Counted from the stretch's first letter, positions 23,420 to 33,238 are shown. The stretch is 64,000 bases of DNA from Flavobacterium circumlabens (GCF_004345565.1 NZ_SLWA01000001.1:281892-345891); one strand, 5' to 3'. The notes: generated by a model from the sequence alone, not told the origin. Numbers and translations are program-made.

Positions 23420-26266
23420 TTAAAATTTAAAACTCAAACGCGCGAAACCAAATCTTCCATTTAATCCGAATTGTGAGACCGCTCTGGAGTATGCAAACTG
23501 ATTGGCATTCGTTAAATCTGTACTCGGAGCCGGTGACAATGTTGGGGTTGTGTTTGTAAAGGCCGGTGTTGACGGATTATTTCTGTCCGGATAAACATCA
23601 CCTATATTATTAACACCAAGCGTCACTCTGAATTTTTCACTGATCTGATATCCGAAAGATAAATCAGTTACAATTTTTGCGCTGTATTCCGGATGCTCGT
23701 ACACGGAAGAAAACCCATCTAAGTTCGCATCTGTCGCTCCCGGATCTGTTACTTTTCCGAAATAACTGTTTCTTAAATAAATATCCAGTTTTTTAATATT
23801 GAAAGTCGTTGTTAAATTGGCTTTCAATTTCGGAATTGCTTCTTCCAGATACACTCTGCTGGACTCCGGAAAAAAGGAATATTTAAAAGGTTCTCCGCCG
23901 GCATTAATGATAGATTGCGGAACATTTAAATCGCCTACTCTTTTGGTTTCATTATAACTGATTGCAAAATCGTTTCTAATAGTGAAATCCTGAATTACAT
24001 CATATTTCTGAGAAATCACGACATCTACTCCCTTTGTTTCAGAGTTGATTCCGTTGGTCCAGAAAGAAGCTCTTTCCACACCTTTTAAATCAAAGGCTTC
24101 CTGAAATAATGTTAAGGCTTCTGCCTGCTCTGGTGATGTTGCCCCTCCGATTTGTGCGTCTGTTGGTCTTGAATACTGACCCGTTAAAACTACTCTGTCG
24201 TCGATTCTTGTGAAATAAGCATCAGTAGCAATCGTAATATTGGCCGATGGAATTTTGAATGTAAATCCTGTACTGACGCTTTTGGATTTTTCCGGTTTTA
24301 AATTTTCCACACCGATACTTTTTGCCGCATCAGAGTCATTTGTAAAATAACCTACCTGATAAGGGGAACCATTAATAAACTGAGTAGAACTGGTTTCGAA
24401 ATATTTTTGCTGCAGCGATGGCGCTCTGAATCCGGTTTGGCCTGAAACTCTCCAATTGATAAAATCATTTAATTTTAAAAGAGACGCTAATTTAAAAATC
24501 ACCGTATTTCCAAAATCTGAATAGTTCTCAAAACGTACTGCTCCGTTTAAAAGCCAGTTTTCTGTCGGGTTTAGTTCTAAATCGACATAAGCGGCAACAC
24601 TTTTCCTGTCTTTTTCTTTAGCATCCGCGGGCTGAAAACCTGAAAATCCCTGTGCTCCTGCGCCACGCTTGTTTCCAAAAAAATCGGTCACAATTAAGGG
24701 TGAAGTCGTTGGCAATGCTCCGGAAACAAAATTTCCGTTTACGTCGTACAATCCGTAAGAGGCTTGTTCTCCGGCTTTTATCTGATAATTTTCGTATCTG
24801 AATTCGCCTCCAAAAGCAACATTTAAACCCTTCAGTACATCCAGTTTTTTGGTAAAATCCAGGTTAGTGGTACTTTGCAAAAACGAAACCTTACCGGCAT
24901 CAAAACTAGTGGGTGATGCCGTTCCTAACGTTGCATTTATGGTATTGTTTACACCATATTTAAAAGAGTTTGTTCCAAGGTTTGAACTGATATCCGTATC
25001 AAATCCGAATAACTGAGTAGTGATTCCTACTGCCGCAGAAGCGTCTAAAATGTCTGATTCTATTTCCGGCAAAAATCCGTTGGAATACACTTGCGTGAAA
25101 GTTCCGGAACCGTTTGGAAGCCTGTTGAAAGCATACGATTTTCCGTTTCTATAGGAAACTCCCCCAAAAGAATAAAGGGATGTCAGATCTGTTAAAGGAT
25201 ATTTTCCATTATAATACAATTGTCCTGTAGCCAGTTCTGACTGACCAACGCTCATATTATAATCGCTTCTTTGCTGACCTCTGTAATTAAGTTCGTTATT
25301 GGTAACATCAAAATTTAAAGCCGTCTGAATCTGAGCAATTGTAGATGCAGAAGCAATAGCCGTTTGCTGTGCCGGTGTAAAATAGCTAACCTGTGGGGCA
25401 TATTGCTGCAAAGTACTTATAATCTGAGCCGAATTGGGCGTCGTATTAATATTGCTGAACAAGGAATTCACCTGAACTCCGTTCTGAGCCGCTCTGTTTT
25501 CAACAGCATTGTACGCATTAAAAATAGCATTATTCCTGATTCCGGCGCGGCTTGTTGCCTGTCTGGTAACGGCACTTCCCGTAAAATTCAGGTAACTTCC
25601 TGCTTTACCCAAAGAGGTTCCGTAATTTAAATCCAATTGCAAAGATTGCCCGTCACTTCCGCCTTCAAAATTGTTGGAACCGGAGGACAGATTAGCTCCG
25701 TACTGGATATCGCCTGAAACATATTTTGCATTCTTTTTCAGTACAATATTGATGACTCCGGCAATGGCATCTGAACCATATTGTGCGGCAGCCCCGTCTC
25801 TTAAAACTTCAATTCGCTCGATCGCATACGATGGAATTTCATTTAAATCCGTACCCACGGAACCTCTTCCCGGAGATCCGTTTATATTTACCAAAGCACT
25901 GGTATGCCTTCTTTTCCCGTTGACCAGAATTAAAACCTGATCCGGTCCCAAACCTCTTAATTGTGCCGGATCAACGTGATCTGTTCCATCTGCAGTAGAA
26001 GTTGGATTACTGGTGAAAGAGGGTGCTACATAATTTAATATTTGCGTCACGCTTGTTTGCGGGGCACCTTTGGTTATTTCTGAAATGTTGAATATATCAA
26101 CAGGAACAGGCACATCTGTTTTTACCCTGTTTTTACTTCTGGAACCTACGATTGTCACTTCAGACAATTCGTTGTTCTGCAAACTATCCGTTTCTGTTTT
26201 ACTGTCCTGAGCGTACAATCCGGAGAAGGTAGCTAAGCCAAAAAGTACTAGTAATTTATTTTTCAT
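23420..26266 (-). CDS. TonB-dependent outer-membrane receptor of the sulfur cluster
   Basis: 948 residues. A signal peptide ([20 protein letters not shown]) is followed by a plug domain (about 35-180) with [19 protein letters not shown] and [24 protein letters not shown], then a 22-strand barrel ending in [11 protein letters not shown] (terminal Phe). There is no carboxypeptidase-like N-domain. It should import a ligand using TonB energy. The ligand is unknown; its Met-rich leader, terminator and operator-like site tie it to sulfur nutrition, so an organosulfur compound or a cofactor is a reasonable guess. It stands alone on its transcript, divergent from metK. Confidence 0.9.
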   Translation of the reverse strand: MKNKLLVLFGLATFSGLYAQDSKTETDSLQNNELSEVTIVGSRSKNRVKTDVPVPVDIFNISEITKGAPQTSVTQILNYVAPSFTSNPTSTADGTDHVDPAQLRGLGPDQVLILVNGKRRHTSALVNINGSPGRGSVGTDLNEIPSYAIERIEVLRDGAAAQYGSDAIAGVINIVLKKNAKYVSGDIQYGANLSSGSNNFEGGSDGQSLQLDLNYGTSLGKAGSYLNFTGSAVTRQATSRAGIRNNAIFNAYNAVENRAAQNGVQVNSLFSNINTTPNSAQIISTLQQYAPQVSYFTPAQQTAIASASTIAQIQTALNFDVTNNELNYRGQQRSDYNMSVGQSELATGQLYYNGKYPLTDLTSLYSFGGVSYRNGKSYAFNRLPNGSGTFTQVYSNGFLPEIESDILDASAAVGITTQLFGFDTDISSNLGTNSFKYGVNNTINATLGTASPTSFDAGKVSFLQSTTNLDFTKKLDVLKGLNVAFGGEFRYENYQIKAGEQASYGLYDVNGNFVSGALPTTSPLIVTDFFGNKRGAGAQGFSGFQPADAKEKDRKSVAAYVDLELNPTENWLLNGAVRFENYSDFGNTVIFKLASLLKLNDFINWRVSGQTGFRAPSLQQKYFETSSTQFINGSPYQVGYFTNDSDAAKSIGVENLKPEKSKSVSTGFTFKIPSANITIATDAYFTRIDDRVVLTGQYSRPTDAQIGGATSPEQAEALTLFQEAFDLKGVERASFWTNGINSETKGVDVVISQKYDVIQDFTIRNDFAISYNETKRVGDLNVPQSIINAGGEPFKYSFFPESSRVYLEEAIPKLKANLTTTFNIKKLDIYLRNSYFGKVTDPGATDANLDGFSSVYEHPEYSAKIVTDLSFGYQISEKFRVTLGVNNIGDVYPDRNNPSTPAFTNTTPTLSPAPSTDLTNANQFAYSRAVSQFGLNGRFGFARLSFKF

Positions 26267-26343
26267 CTTATTTAATTTGGATATAATTATTCTGATTTAT
26301 AATTGGATTTAATTGTTAATTTATTTCAGTTTAGAGCAAAAAA

Positions 26344-26366
26344 AACCTCTGCAGCTGGCAGAGGTT
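26344..26366 (-). terminator. Attenuator-type terminator C before the TonB receptor
   Basis: On the minus strand AACCTCTGC-CAGCT-GCAGAGGTT is followed by TTTTTT. It begins 25 bp after the stop of leader C and 78 bp before the receptor ATG. Its stem differs from terminators A and B, but the position is the same. Confidence 0.8.
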
Positions 26367-26390
26367 CTTGTTTTATATCTTAAAAATAAT

Positions 26391-26456
26391 CTACAATAGT
26401 ATCTCTGCGGAAGCTTCCGGCATCATACAAGACATGTTTTTAGAGATTGATTTCAT
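26391..26456 (-). CDS. Met-rich leader peptide C (21 aa), receptor leader
   Basis: ATG at 26456 to TAG at 26391-26393. The peptide starts MKSISKNMSCMMPEAS: four Met and one Cys in the first twelve residues. The segment TTGTATGATGC encoding CMM is also in metY leader B. Together with terminator C, this looks like attenuation of the receptor gene by methionine or cysteine supply. The Met codons lie further from the stop than the Cys codons of the other two leaders, so the mechanism may differ. Confidence 0.6.
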   Translation of the reverse strand: MKSISKNMSCMMPEASAEILL

Positions 26457-26532
26457 ATTTTCTTTTCTTTTGATTGGGCAAATTTGATAACTTTTTTTGG
26501 AACCGCCAAAGAAAAATCAAAAATATTTCTAT

Positions 26533-26550
26533 TACCCTATCAAATTAGTA
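26533..26550. promoter_or_regulatory. Operator-like site 4, TonB receptor / metK intergenic region
   Basis: TACCCTATCAAATTAGTA, the best consensus copy of the four. On the minus strand it follows a TAAATTTA box, so it would lie near the start of the receptor transcript. The metK promoter is 50 bp further right on the other strand and could also be affected. Confidence 0.55.
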
Positions 26551-26598
26551 TGATATGTTAAATTTATATTTAATAAAATAAAAAAAACATAACTTTAA

Positions 26599-26628
26599 TT
26601 TGCAAATCAAAATGGTTTTATAACTTTG
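26599..26628 (+). promoter_or_regulatory. metK promoter
   Basis: TTTG at 26599-26602, 18 bp, then TAACTTTG at 26621-26628: an exact match to the Bacteroidota -33/-7 elements. The predicted start (about 26634) is just ahead of the SAM-II aptamer. Confidence 0.75.
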
Positions 26629-26640
26629 CACTCGAATACA

Positions 26641-26739
26641 GAGGAAAAATTTGAACTGATTGCAACCTCTTCATAATGAAATGGTTCGTTATGAATACTG
26701 AAATGTTTTTATTTCAGTAGTAAAAAATGCTAAAGCAGA
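26641..26739 (+). ncRNA. SAM-II riboswitch with extra hairpins, upstream of metK
   Basis: GAGG (26641) pairs with CCTC (26666-26669) as P1. The loop ends in CTGATTGCAA, and the pseudoknot partner TAAAAAATGCTAAAGCAGAA lies at 26721-26740. CTG/CAG and GCA/TGC pair across it. The same layout, with TTGCA and AAATG..GCTAAA, defines SAM-II (RF00521). Unlike the compact SAM-II known best, two hairpins (TTCATAA..TTATGAA and TACTGAAAT..ATTTCAGTA) are inserted between P1 and the 3' pseudoknot strand. It probably binds SAM, the product of MetK. Confidence 0.78.
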
Positions 26740-26760
26740 AACTCTCCTTTAGCCTTTTTT
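26729..26760 (+). terminator. Expression-platform terminator overlapping the SAM-II core
   Basis: GCTAAAG (26729-26735) pairs with CTTTAGC (26747-26753), followed by CTTTTTT. A second partner for TGCTAAA is TTTAGCA (26758-26764). The 5' arm is part of the SAM-II pseudoknot, so ligand binding and this stem should exclude each other. Confidence 0.6.
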
Positions 26761-26800
26761 AGCAATTTTACCTCGCTTAATTTTAATTTAATAAATTATT

Positions 26801-28051
26801 ATGGCTTATTTATTTACGTCAGAATCTGTTAGTGAAGGGCATCCAGACAAAGTTGCAGATCAAATTTCGGATGCATTAATTGACAACTTTCTGGCATTTG
26901 ATGCTAATTCAAAAGTAGCATGTGAAACTTTAGTGACAACGGGTCAGGTAATTTTGGCCGGTGAGGTAAAATCGAATACCTATCTTGATGTTCAGCAAAT
27001 TGCTCGTGATGTAATCCGTAAAATCGGTTACACTAAAAGTGAATACATGTTTGAAGCGAATTCTTGTGGAATTCTTTCGGCCATTCACGAACAATCTGCC
27101 GATATTAATCAGGGTGTTGACAGAGCGAAGCCAGAAGAACAAGGTGCAGGAGATCAGGGAATGATGTTTGGTTACGCAACTAACGAAACAGAAAATTACA
27201 TGCCACTGGCACTTGATTTATCTCATAAACTATTACAGGAACTTGCGATCTTAAGACGCGAAAACAAAGAAATCACTTATTTACGTCCTGATGCAAAATC
27301 TCAGGTTACTCTAGAATATAGTGATGACAATAAACCAACTCGTATTGATGCGATTGTAATTTCAACTCAACACGATGATTTTGAGGAAGAAGCTACCATG
27401 CTGGCTAAAATCAAAAAAGATATTATCGAGATTTTGATTCCGAGAATCATTGCCAAAAATCCGGCTCACGCTCATTTATTCAATGATAAAATTCAGTATC
27501 ACATTAACCCGACAGGAAAATTCGTAATTGGAGGACCTCACGGAGATACTGGTTTAACAGGAAGAAAAATCATTGTTGATACATACGGTGGAAAAGGTGC
27601 TCACGGTGGTGGTGCTTTCTCCGGAAAAGACCCGAGTAAAGTAGACAGAAGTGCTGCTTATGCTACACGTCATATCGCTAAAAACTTAGTGGCTGCAGGT
27701 GTTGCTGACGAAATCTTAGTACAGGTTTCTTATGCAATTGGTGTGGCTGAACCAATGGGAATCTTTATTGATACTTACGGAACTTCTAAAGTAAACCTAA
27801 CAAACGGTGAAATCGCTAAAAAAGTAGAGGCTATCTTTGATATGCGCCCTTACTTTATTGAGCAGCGTTTGAAATTAAGAAACCCTATTTATAGCGAAAC
27901 TGCTGCTTACGGACACATGGGACGTCAACCGGAAGTGGTAACTAAAACTTTTTCTGCTCCGGGAGGACATGTAAAAACAGTTACTGTTGAATTATTTACC
28001 TGGGAAAAACTTGATTTCGTAGATAAAGTAAAAGCTGAATTTGGATTGTAA
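26801..28051 (+). CDS. metK: S-adenosylmethionine synthetase
   Basis: 416 residues. It begins with the signature [33 protein letters not shown] (around 120) and [16 protein letters not shown] (around 267) are the two conserved loops. It makes SAM from methionine and ATP, the end product sensed by the three riboswitches in the window. It is monocistronic, with an exact-consensus promoter, a SAM-II aptamer and a terminator hairpin ahead, and an intrinsic terminator at 28161-28195 behind. Codon use is that of a highly expressed gene (strong preference for a few codons). Confidence 0.98.
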   Translation: MAYLFTSESVSEGHPDKVADQISDALIDNFLAFDANSKVACETLVTTGQVILAGEVKSNTYLDVQQIARDVIRKIGYTKSEYMFEANSCGILSAIHEQSADINQGVDRAKPEEQGAGDQGMMFGYATNETENYMPLALDLSHKLLQELAILRRENKEITYLRPDAKSQVTLEYSDDNKPTRIDAIVISTQHDDFEEEATMLAKIKKDIIEILIPRIIAKNPAHAHLFNDKIQYHINPTGKFVIGGPHGDTGLTGRKIIVDTYGGKGAHGGGAFSGKDPSKVDRSAAYATRHIAKNLVAAGVADEILVQVSYAIGVAEPMGIFIDTYGTSKVNLTNGEIAKKVEAIFDMRPYFIEQRLKLRNPIYSETAAYGHMGRQPEVVTKTFSAPGGHVKTVTVELFTWEKLDFVDKVKAEFGL

Positions 28052-28071
28052 ATTTAGATTATTAGACTGTC

Positions 28072-28200
28072 TTATATTCTTAGACTGTCTTAGATTTTTA
28101 GATTTTAGATTGTTGGATTTTTTGACAATTTTTTGACAATCTTTACTCTTAAACATAAAAAGGCCCGATTTCTGGAAATTAGAAATCGGGCTTTTATTTT
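28072..28200 (+). repeat. Direct repeat copy 1, including the metK terminator
   Basis: AGACTGTCTTAGATTTTTAG words, a TTTGACA stretch, ACTCTTAAACATAAAAA, then the hairpin GCCCGATTTCT (28163-28173) / AGAAATCGGGC (28181-28191) and TTTTATTTT. The same order, with only small differences, is found at 30766-30889. The hairpin is the metK terminator. The two copies bracket the gene at 28380-30698. Confidence 0.75.
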
Positions 28201-28379
28201 GCCTAAAAAGAAAGGTCGAATCGCTATAAACAGTACCCTTTTAGCTTCACTGCCAACGACCAATTATCTCACCACTACACCAATTATTTCAGCGTTGTGC
28301 CGCTTATTTCAACGTTACAAATTCTCTTGTACTGTAGAATTACATTCGCAAAAGAAAAAACCAATGTAATTGATTTAAA

Positions 28380-30698
28380 ATGAGTGATATAGAATTACCT
28401 CTGCACCAAATTCTCTCTGCAAGTGAGATAGAAAAAAAAATGCCTAAACTTCCGCCAGAATCCCGATATTATCTTTATGACGATGAAGATGACGAAGATG
28501 AAGATGATACAGAAGATCCTGATATGCTGTATTTTGAAGGGGATATCACTCTTTCTGAAAGTCAGCTTAAAGCCTTAAAAAAAGAAAACTATAATTTTAA
28601 CATTGCAGTAAAAGGCAATCTTACTCTTGAAGGACATTTTTACACCGGCTATAATAAATTATGGGTGAGCGGTAACCTTTATTGCGACTCGCTCTCTAGT
28701 GCTGAATCTTTTAGAGTGAAAGGAAAAATTATCGCCCGTTATTATGTTACTTTTTCAGCCGATGATGATGAAGCATTAAGGAGCACCTCTAAATTAAAGA
28801 TTGAAACCCCCTATATCTTTTCCTGGTATTATGATTTATCTAATATTACATTAAATCGTGACGCCATTGTTTTTATTGTATGTGACGAAGACGATTATGA
28901 AGAGATGACTTTAAAAAACTTTTGTTTTTTCAGCTTTAGTGTAATTTTTGCCGTAAAACCTGAATTATTAAATCCAATTTATGACAGTGACGATGACAGT
29001 GAAATATTTAATTTTGATCGCCTGGATGAAACCCTGCAAAAAGGCGAAAGCATATTTATAGAGGGCTTTGATGCTAATTCCTTACTTCTTGAACAACAAG
29101 CCGTAGAATATGAACGCTTAGAGCGCTACAAAGAAGCTTTTGCGATACTCAAACAACAGTTAAAATTATCGCCAGCCTACTATACTTTCTGGTATGACGC
29201 AGGAAGATTACTTTTTAATCTTGGAGCTTATGAGCAAGCCATCCCTTATTATGACAAAGCAGCCAATCTCTTTCCGGAAGAATTTGGAATTTTCAAAAAT
29301 GACGCGGCAGATTTTACTGCTCTTGCAAGAGTACGTCTCCGCCAAGTAGACGAAGCCTTAAAATGGGCTGATTATTCTATAAACAATGGAAATGATATGC
29401 TACACTTTTCTCATCGTGTACGTGCAGAAGCTTATATTCTGAAAGAAGATTGGGATAAAGCAAAAGCTGATCTTGATATTGCATTGAAATTAAAACATGA
29501 TCACCCTACTTCTAATTGGCTCATGGGCCTGGTATACCACCATTTTGGAGATACCCAAAATGAACACAAATACCATGAATTGGCTAAAAAAGCAAACAAA
29601 ACTTTAGAAGCAAATTATCAAACACACCGTAACATCGATTTTTATTACCCGACAGCTACTAAACTAGACTGGCTTGATGAGGAGATTGAAACAGGAGAGG
29701 TTATTAAAGATGCCGACTATTGGGCACATTTTTTAGAAGAAACAGGTTATGGCCAACTTAACAAAGTACCTGAAGAGTTTAGAACTCTGGATATTTGTCT
29801 TAAGGTAATAAAAGAGACTTCCCCTCAAAGCTATGTTGGAGATGCCAAATATTTCCCTAAAGACTTACTTAGAACAACCGAGATTATCGAAGCATTGCTG
29901 GAACAGGGTATTCATAACATTGGTTATATTCCCAAAAATTGCATCACCAAAGAAGTTTTATTAAAATCAAAAGGCAGGTTTTCTAACCCTCAATACATTC
30001 CGAAAAAACTATGGGATTATGAATTGTGTAATTGGGCGGTCTCTGCTACCGGCAGTTTGAACGAATTGCCACAAGGTTTACTGGATTATGATTTATGCCT
30101 CAGAGCCGTTAAATATAATTCCTTTGCTATACGTCATGTTCCGGACTGCTATCGTGATGAACAAATGTACCTTACAGCAGTGGCCTATTCTCGTGATAGA
30201 AACTATAATATTCCATCACTATATTACGGTCCCGAAATGATATGCAAAGCTATCGATATTAATCCTATGGCTATCGATACTCTTCCTGGTAAATACATTG
30301 ATGAAATTGTATTTAATCATGCTAATAAAAATATTGATTCTGATGTATTTGCTCCATTAGCCCATAAACATGGTGTGAATTTTAGGGAACATTTCGATCG
30401 CCCAACATTAAAAGAGGATTGTTGGGAAATATTCTGGGATGAAAAATTAATATTGAACGAACTTTCGAAAAAATTTAGCGAAATTTCTGGTGACGATATT
30501 CCTGAAAAAAAATACACTCAGGCCATTGCAGATGCTGTTTTTAAAAATAATCCTTATGATTTGAAATACATTCCCACAAAATTTATATCGGCAGAAATGG
30601 CAGCAAAAATCTTAAGGAAACACAATCATTGGGGAGACTTTCCAAGCATTAATTCCTTACCAGAAAGTGTCCAGGAAGTTATTCGAAGTTACGATTAA
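28380..30698 (+). CDS. Large cytoplasmic protein with TPR and DUF4116-like repeats
   Basis: 772 residues, no signal peptide. An acidic stretch (DDEDDEDEDDTEDPD, about 35-50) precedes a region of short beta-like turns (GDITLSESQLKALKK ... VKGNLTLEGHFYTGYNKLWVSGNLY, about 50-120). About 240-410 are tetratricopeptide repeats (YKEAFAILKQQLKLSPAYYTFW, YEQAIPYYDKAANLFPEEF). The C-terminal half has DUF4116-like units with L-C-x-x-A-V and xxVPxxxRD patterns. Such proteins are scaffolds or inhibitor-like binders of unknown role. It is the only plus-strand gene between metK and 37098, flanked by repeated terminators, so it may be an insertion. Confidence 0.8.
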   Translation: MSDIELPLHQILSASEIEKKMPKLPPESRYYLYDDEDDEDEDDTEDPDMLYFEGDITLSESQLKALKKENYNFNIAVKGNLTLEGHFYTGYNKLWVSGNLYCDSLSSAESFRVKGKIIARYYVTFSADDDEALRSTSKLKIETPYIFSWYYDLSNITLNRDAIVFIVCDEDDYEEMTLKNFCFFSFSVIFAVKPELLNPIYDSDDDSEIFNFDRLDETLQKGESIFIEGFDANSLLLEQQAVEYERLERYKEAFAILKQQLKLSPAYYTFWYDAGRLLFNLGAYEQAIPYYDKAANLFPEEFGIFKNDAADFTALARVRLRQVDEALKWADYSINNGNDMLHFSHRVRAEAYILKEDWDKAKADLDIALKLKHDHPTSNWLMGLVYHHFGDTQNEHKYHELAKKANKTLEANYQTHRNIDFYYPTATKLDWLDEEIETGEVIKDADYWAHFLEETGYGQLNKVPEEFRTLDICLKVIKETSPQSYVGDAKYFPKDLLRTTEIIEALLEQGIHNIGYIPKNCITKEVLLKSKGRFSNPQYIPKKLWDYELCNWAVSATGSLNELPQGLLDYDLCLRAVKYNSFAIRHVPDCYRDEQMYLTAVAYSRDRNYNIPSLYYGPEMICKAIDINPMAIDTLPGKYIDEIVFNHANKNIDSDVFAPLAHKHGVNFREHFDRPTLKEDCWEIFWDEKLILNELSKKFSEISGDDIPEKKYTQAIADAVFKNNPYDLKYIPTKFISAEMAAKILRKHNHWGDFPSINSLPESVQEVIRSYD

Positions 30699-30765
30699 AT
30701 AAATAAAGCGAAATTAAAAATAACAACTCTACAGAAGTAAAAGAGCTAATAAGTCAGAATAAATA

Positions 30766-30889
30766 AGGCTGTCTTAGATTTTTAGACTGTCTTAGATTAT
30801 TGGATTGTTAGATTGTTTGACATTTTTTTACTTTTAAACATAAAAAAGCCCGATTTCTAGAAATTAGAAATCGGGCTTTTATTTTTAAT
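30766..30889 (+). repeat. Direct repeat copy 2, with bidirectional terminator
   Basis: Second copy of the 28072-28200 element. Its hairpin GCCCGATTTCT (30848-30858) / AGAAATCGGGC (30866-30876) has T-runs on both sides. It therefore ends both the plus-strand gene at 28380-30698 and the minus-strand gene at 30901-33144. Confidence 0.75.
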
Positions 30890-30900
30890 CGGTTCTGTTT

Positions 30901-33144
30901 TTAATACGTTCCGTTTTGCATTTTTTCCAGTACTGCTTTCATGTCGTTTAATGTTTCCGGCTCATAAACCGTAGCGGAATATTGCAATGCTTTTTTCTGT
31001 AATTCGATTGCTTTCTCTTTTTGTCCGTCTTTGTAATACAGCTGTGCCAGCGTATCTAAATAATACGGATTGTTTTTCGTCACAGCCAGGCTGTATTCTG
31101 ACCATACAATGGCCGATTTCATAAAAGCTGCATTTGCAGGTTTCTCTACCACAGACCAGGCTGCTGTATTGGCTAAATTAGAATGGTATTCTTTAAATGA
31201 ATTCCATCCGTTATAAGAATACTCGGAATTAGCATCGATTGTTGCAAACAACTGATCTAAGGTCTCGATTACATTTCCTTTCTCCGTAGATAAATAGGTA
31301 TTAAAATAAGTATTGAATTCTTTTAAGAAAGCAGTATTATCTGCACTTTCATCACTATCCTGACTCAGGTAAGCAAAATAATTTTTATAACATTCAAACC
31401 CGCCTTTTCCGATTGCAATTAACTTTTTATAGATTGAAATTATCTTATCCTGATTTGCCGTTCCTTCAACACCTTCCTGCGAAACATAACTGTTTATTTG
31501 CAAGGCAGATGAAATATCACCGCTTAAGTTCGTAACGCTTACAGCCGGTGCAGCTGCATCAACAACTTCTGATCTGGCTTTTTCAATAGCATCATAATGT
31601 TTGATCAAATAATCTATAGAAAGAAAATCGGTATCATTTAACACTCTGTCTTCTTTGAAAAACTGTTTAGAAAAGCCCTGGTTTTTAATTTCTTTCAAAA
31701 TTGTTTCTACCAGAAGCATGTTAGGTTTTGTATCTTTCTGATGGGCTTCTATCAATTTTTTCCAGGTCTGCAAAACTTCCTTTTTATCTAAAGCCGCTTT
31801 TGGCAGTTTAAAATCGGCTGTATTATTTTCTGCCGCAACAGCCACCTCATAATCGGCTTCGTAATCATATGGCAATTCAAGGACTGCAGCCCTGTTAAAT
31901 GCAGCAATCAGATCTGCATCTGTTGCTTTTTTATTTTTCACTACTTTATTAAAAGTATTAAAAGCATTCACACGCTGTACTTTTTTACAAAAATCATCAT
32001 AGTAATTGAATTTGGCTTTTTGATCGTTTAAAGTAGATTTTGCACTTGTCAGTACATCTCCTTCTCCATTTAAAACAATGACACTCGGGTTGTCATTAAT
32101 TTTATTTGCCTTAAGCCATTTTTTATCATCGGCAGTAGCCAGATAATAATTAAAGATATCATACTGAGGATCATAAACATCAAACATATTGTAACCCACC
32201 TGTACTTCCTGCTCTTTTACAAAAGCATCAAAATCAGCTTTTGCAGATGGATTTTTACTATCCGTATAAACCACAAGAAATTTTGTCTTTGCATTTTTAG
32301 TTGCAGCAATTGCTTCTTTTAAGCTGTTCTCAATTTTAAATTTAAAATTAATTTTAGGAGAAGCATAAGCACTGTCAACAGTAACTACTGAGCTGTCAAC
32401 TGCTACACCGTAATCATCTGCTACTACAACTTCTTTCCCTGGATAAGTCCAGTTTGAAATAGTTTGTTTTTCAATTGCTGCAACTTTTGAAGCTGTAACC
32501 GCCGGAGTTTCTTTTTCATTTAAAAACACCAATGGATTTTTTCCTTTCTGTTCTGAAATTTTAAGTTCATTGGTTTTCTTATCAAAGATCCCTGTAATGT
32601 TTAAATCCCCTAAAACATCAAGCTCATATTTAATAGTCACCTCTGAAACATCTTTTGGCAAAGCATATTTATAAAGCTTAGATTCTGTATCATATCCTTC
32701 ATAAACCAAATACAAATAATCAGTTCGGTCAATTTCGAATTCTAAATCCGGATTTATCCAATCGGGATCTACTTTTGTTTTAATGTCTGAAACTTTCTGA
32801 TACTGAACTGGCTCAGAACCTTTTTGGGTACCTATATAAAATGAATAATAAGACGGTTCTAAAAATTTAATCTTAATTTTTTTTGCTTTTTTATCATTCT
32901 TAAACTCAAGGTTAAAAGAATCATCTGTTTTTACCTCCTGAGAAAACAATAACGAATCTCCTTTGATCTTGTATTCACCGGAATAAAACACCAGCTCGTA
33001 CTTATTATTGTCCAATAAATTTAACTTGATTTTTTGTCCTTTGTTTGTTGAGATATAAGTCCCTTTTTCAATACTATTTGTTTGAGAAAAAGAAACAGAT
33101 ATTAAACAAAAAAACGCGAAGAAACTCCATATAAAATTGCGCAT
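30901..33144 (-). CDS. Secreted protein with thioredoxin-like and helical repeat regions
   Basis: 747 residues after a signal peptide (MRNFIWSFFAFFCLISVSFSQ). Residues about 25-230 are beta-rich. About 270-390 contain KTKFLVVYTDSKNPSAKADF and NPSVIVLNGEGDVL, the beta-alpha pattern of a thioredoxin-like fold, but with no CxxC, so it is not a disulfide enzyme. The C-terminal third ends with TPR-like helices (AQLYYKDGQKEKAIELQKKAL). It probably sits in the periplasm or outer membrane; function unknown. It is 95 bp from the next outer-membrane gene on the same strand and may be in the same transcript. Confidence 0.75.
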   Translation of the reverse strand: MRNFIWSFFAFFCLISVSFSQTNSIEKGTYISTNKGQKIKLNLLDNNKYELVFYSGEYKIKGDSLLFSQEVKTDDSFNLEFKNDKKAKKIKIKFLEPSYYSFYIGTQKGSEPVQYQKVSDIKTKVDPDWINPDLEFEIDRTDYLYLVYEGYDTESKLYKYALPKDVSEVTIKYELDVLGDLNITGIFDKKTNELKISEQKGKNPLVFLNEKETPAVTASKVAAIEKQTISNWTYPGKEVVVADDYGVAVDSSVVTVDSAYASPKINFKFKIENSLKEAIAATKNAKTKFLVVYTDSKNPSAKADFDAFVKEQEVQVGYNMFDVYDPQYDIFNYYLATADDKKWLKANKINDNPSVIVLNGEGDVLTSAKSTLNDQKAKFNYYDDFCKKVQRVNAFNTFNKVVKNKKATDADLIAAFNRAAVLELPYDYEADYEVAVAAENNTADFKLPKAALDKKEVLQTWKKLIEAHQKDTKPNMLLVETILKEIKNQGFSKQFFKEDRVLNDTDFLSIDYLIKHYDAIEKARSEVVDAAAPAVSVTNLSGDISSALQINSYVSQEGVEGTANQDKIISIYKKLIAIGKGGFECYKNYFAYLSQDSDESADNTAFLKEFNTYFNTYLSTEKGNVIETLDQLFATIDANSEYSYNGWNSFKEYHSNLANTAAWSVVEKPANAAFMKSAIVWSEYSLAVTKNNPYYLDTLAQLYYKDGQKEKAIELQKKALQYSATVYEPETLNDMKAVLEKMQNGTY

Positions 33145-33238
33145 GCTTACCTTTTTTGGTTGTTAATACTAAGCACAAAGATATTTGATTCTGATCACAA
33201 ATGAAGCAACTAATTTTTAATTTTTAGTAATCAAAATA

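Noticed and set aside
28133..28369. 78-codon plus-strand frame just after metK
   Set aside because: It runs through the metK terminator hairpin, has no recognisable protein pattern, and overlaps a direct repeat that is non-coding at its other copy (30766-30889).
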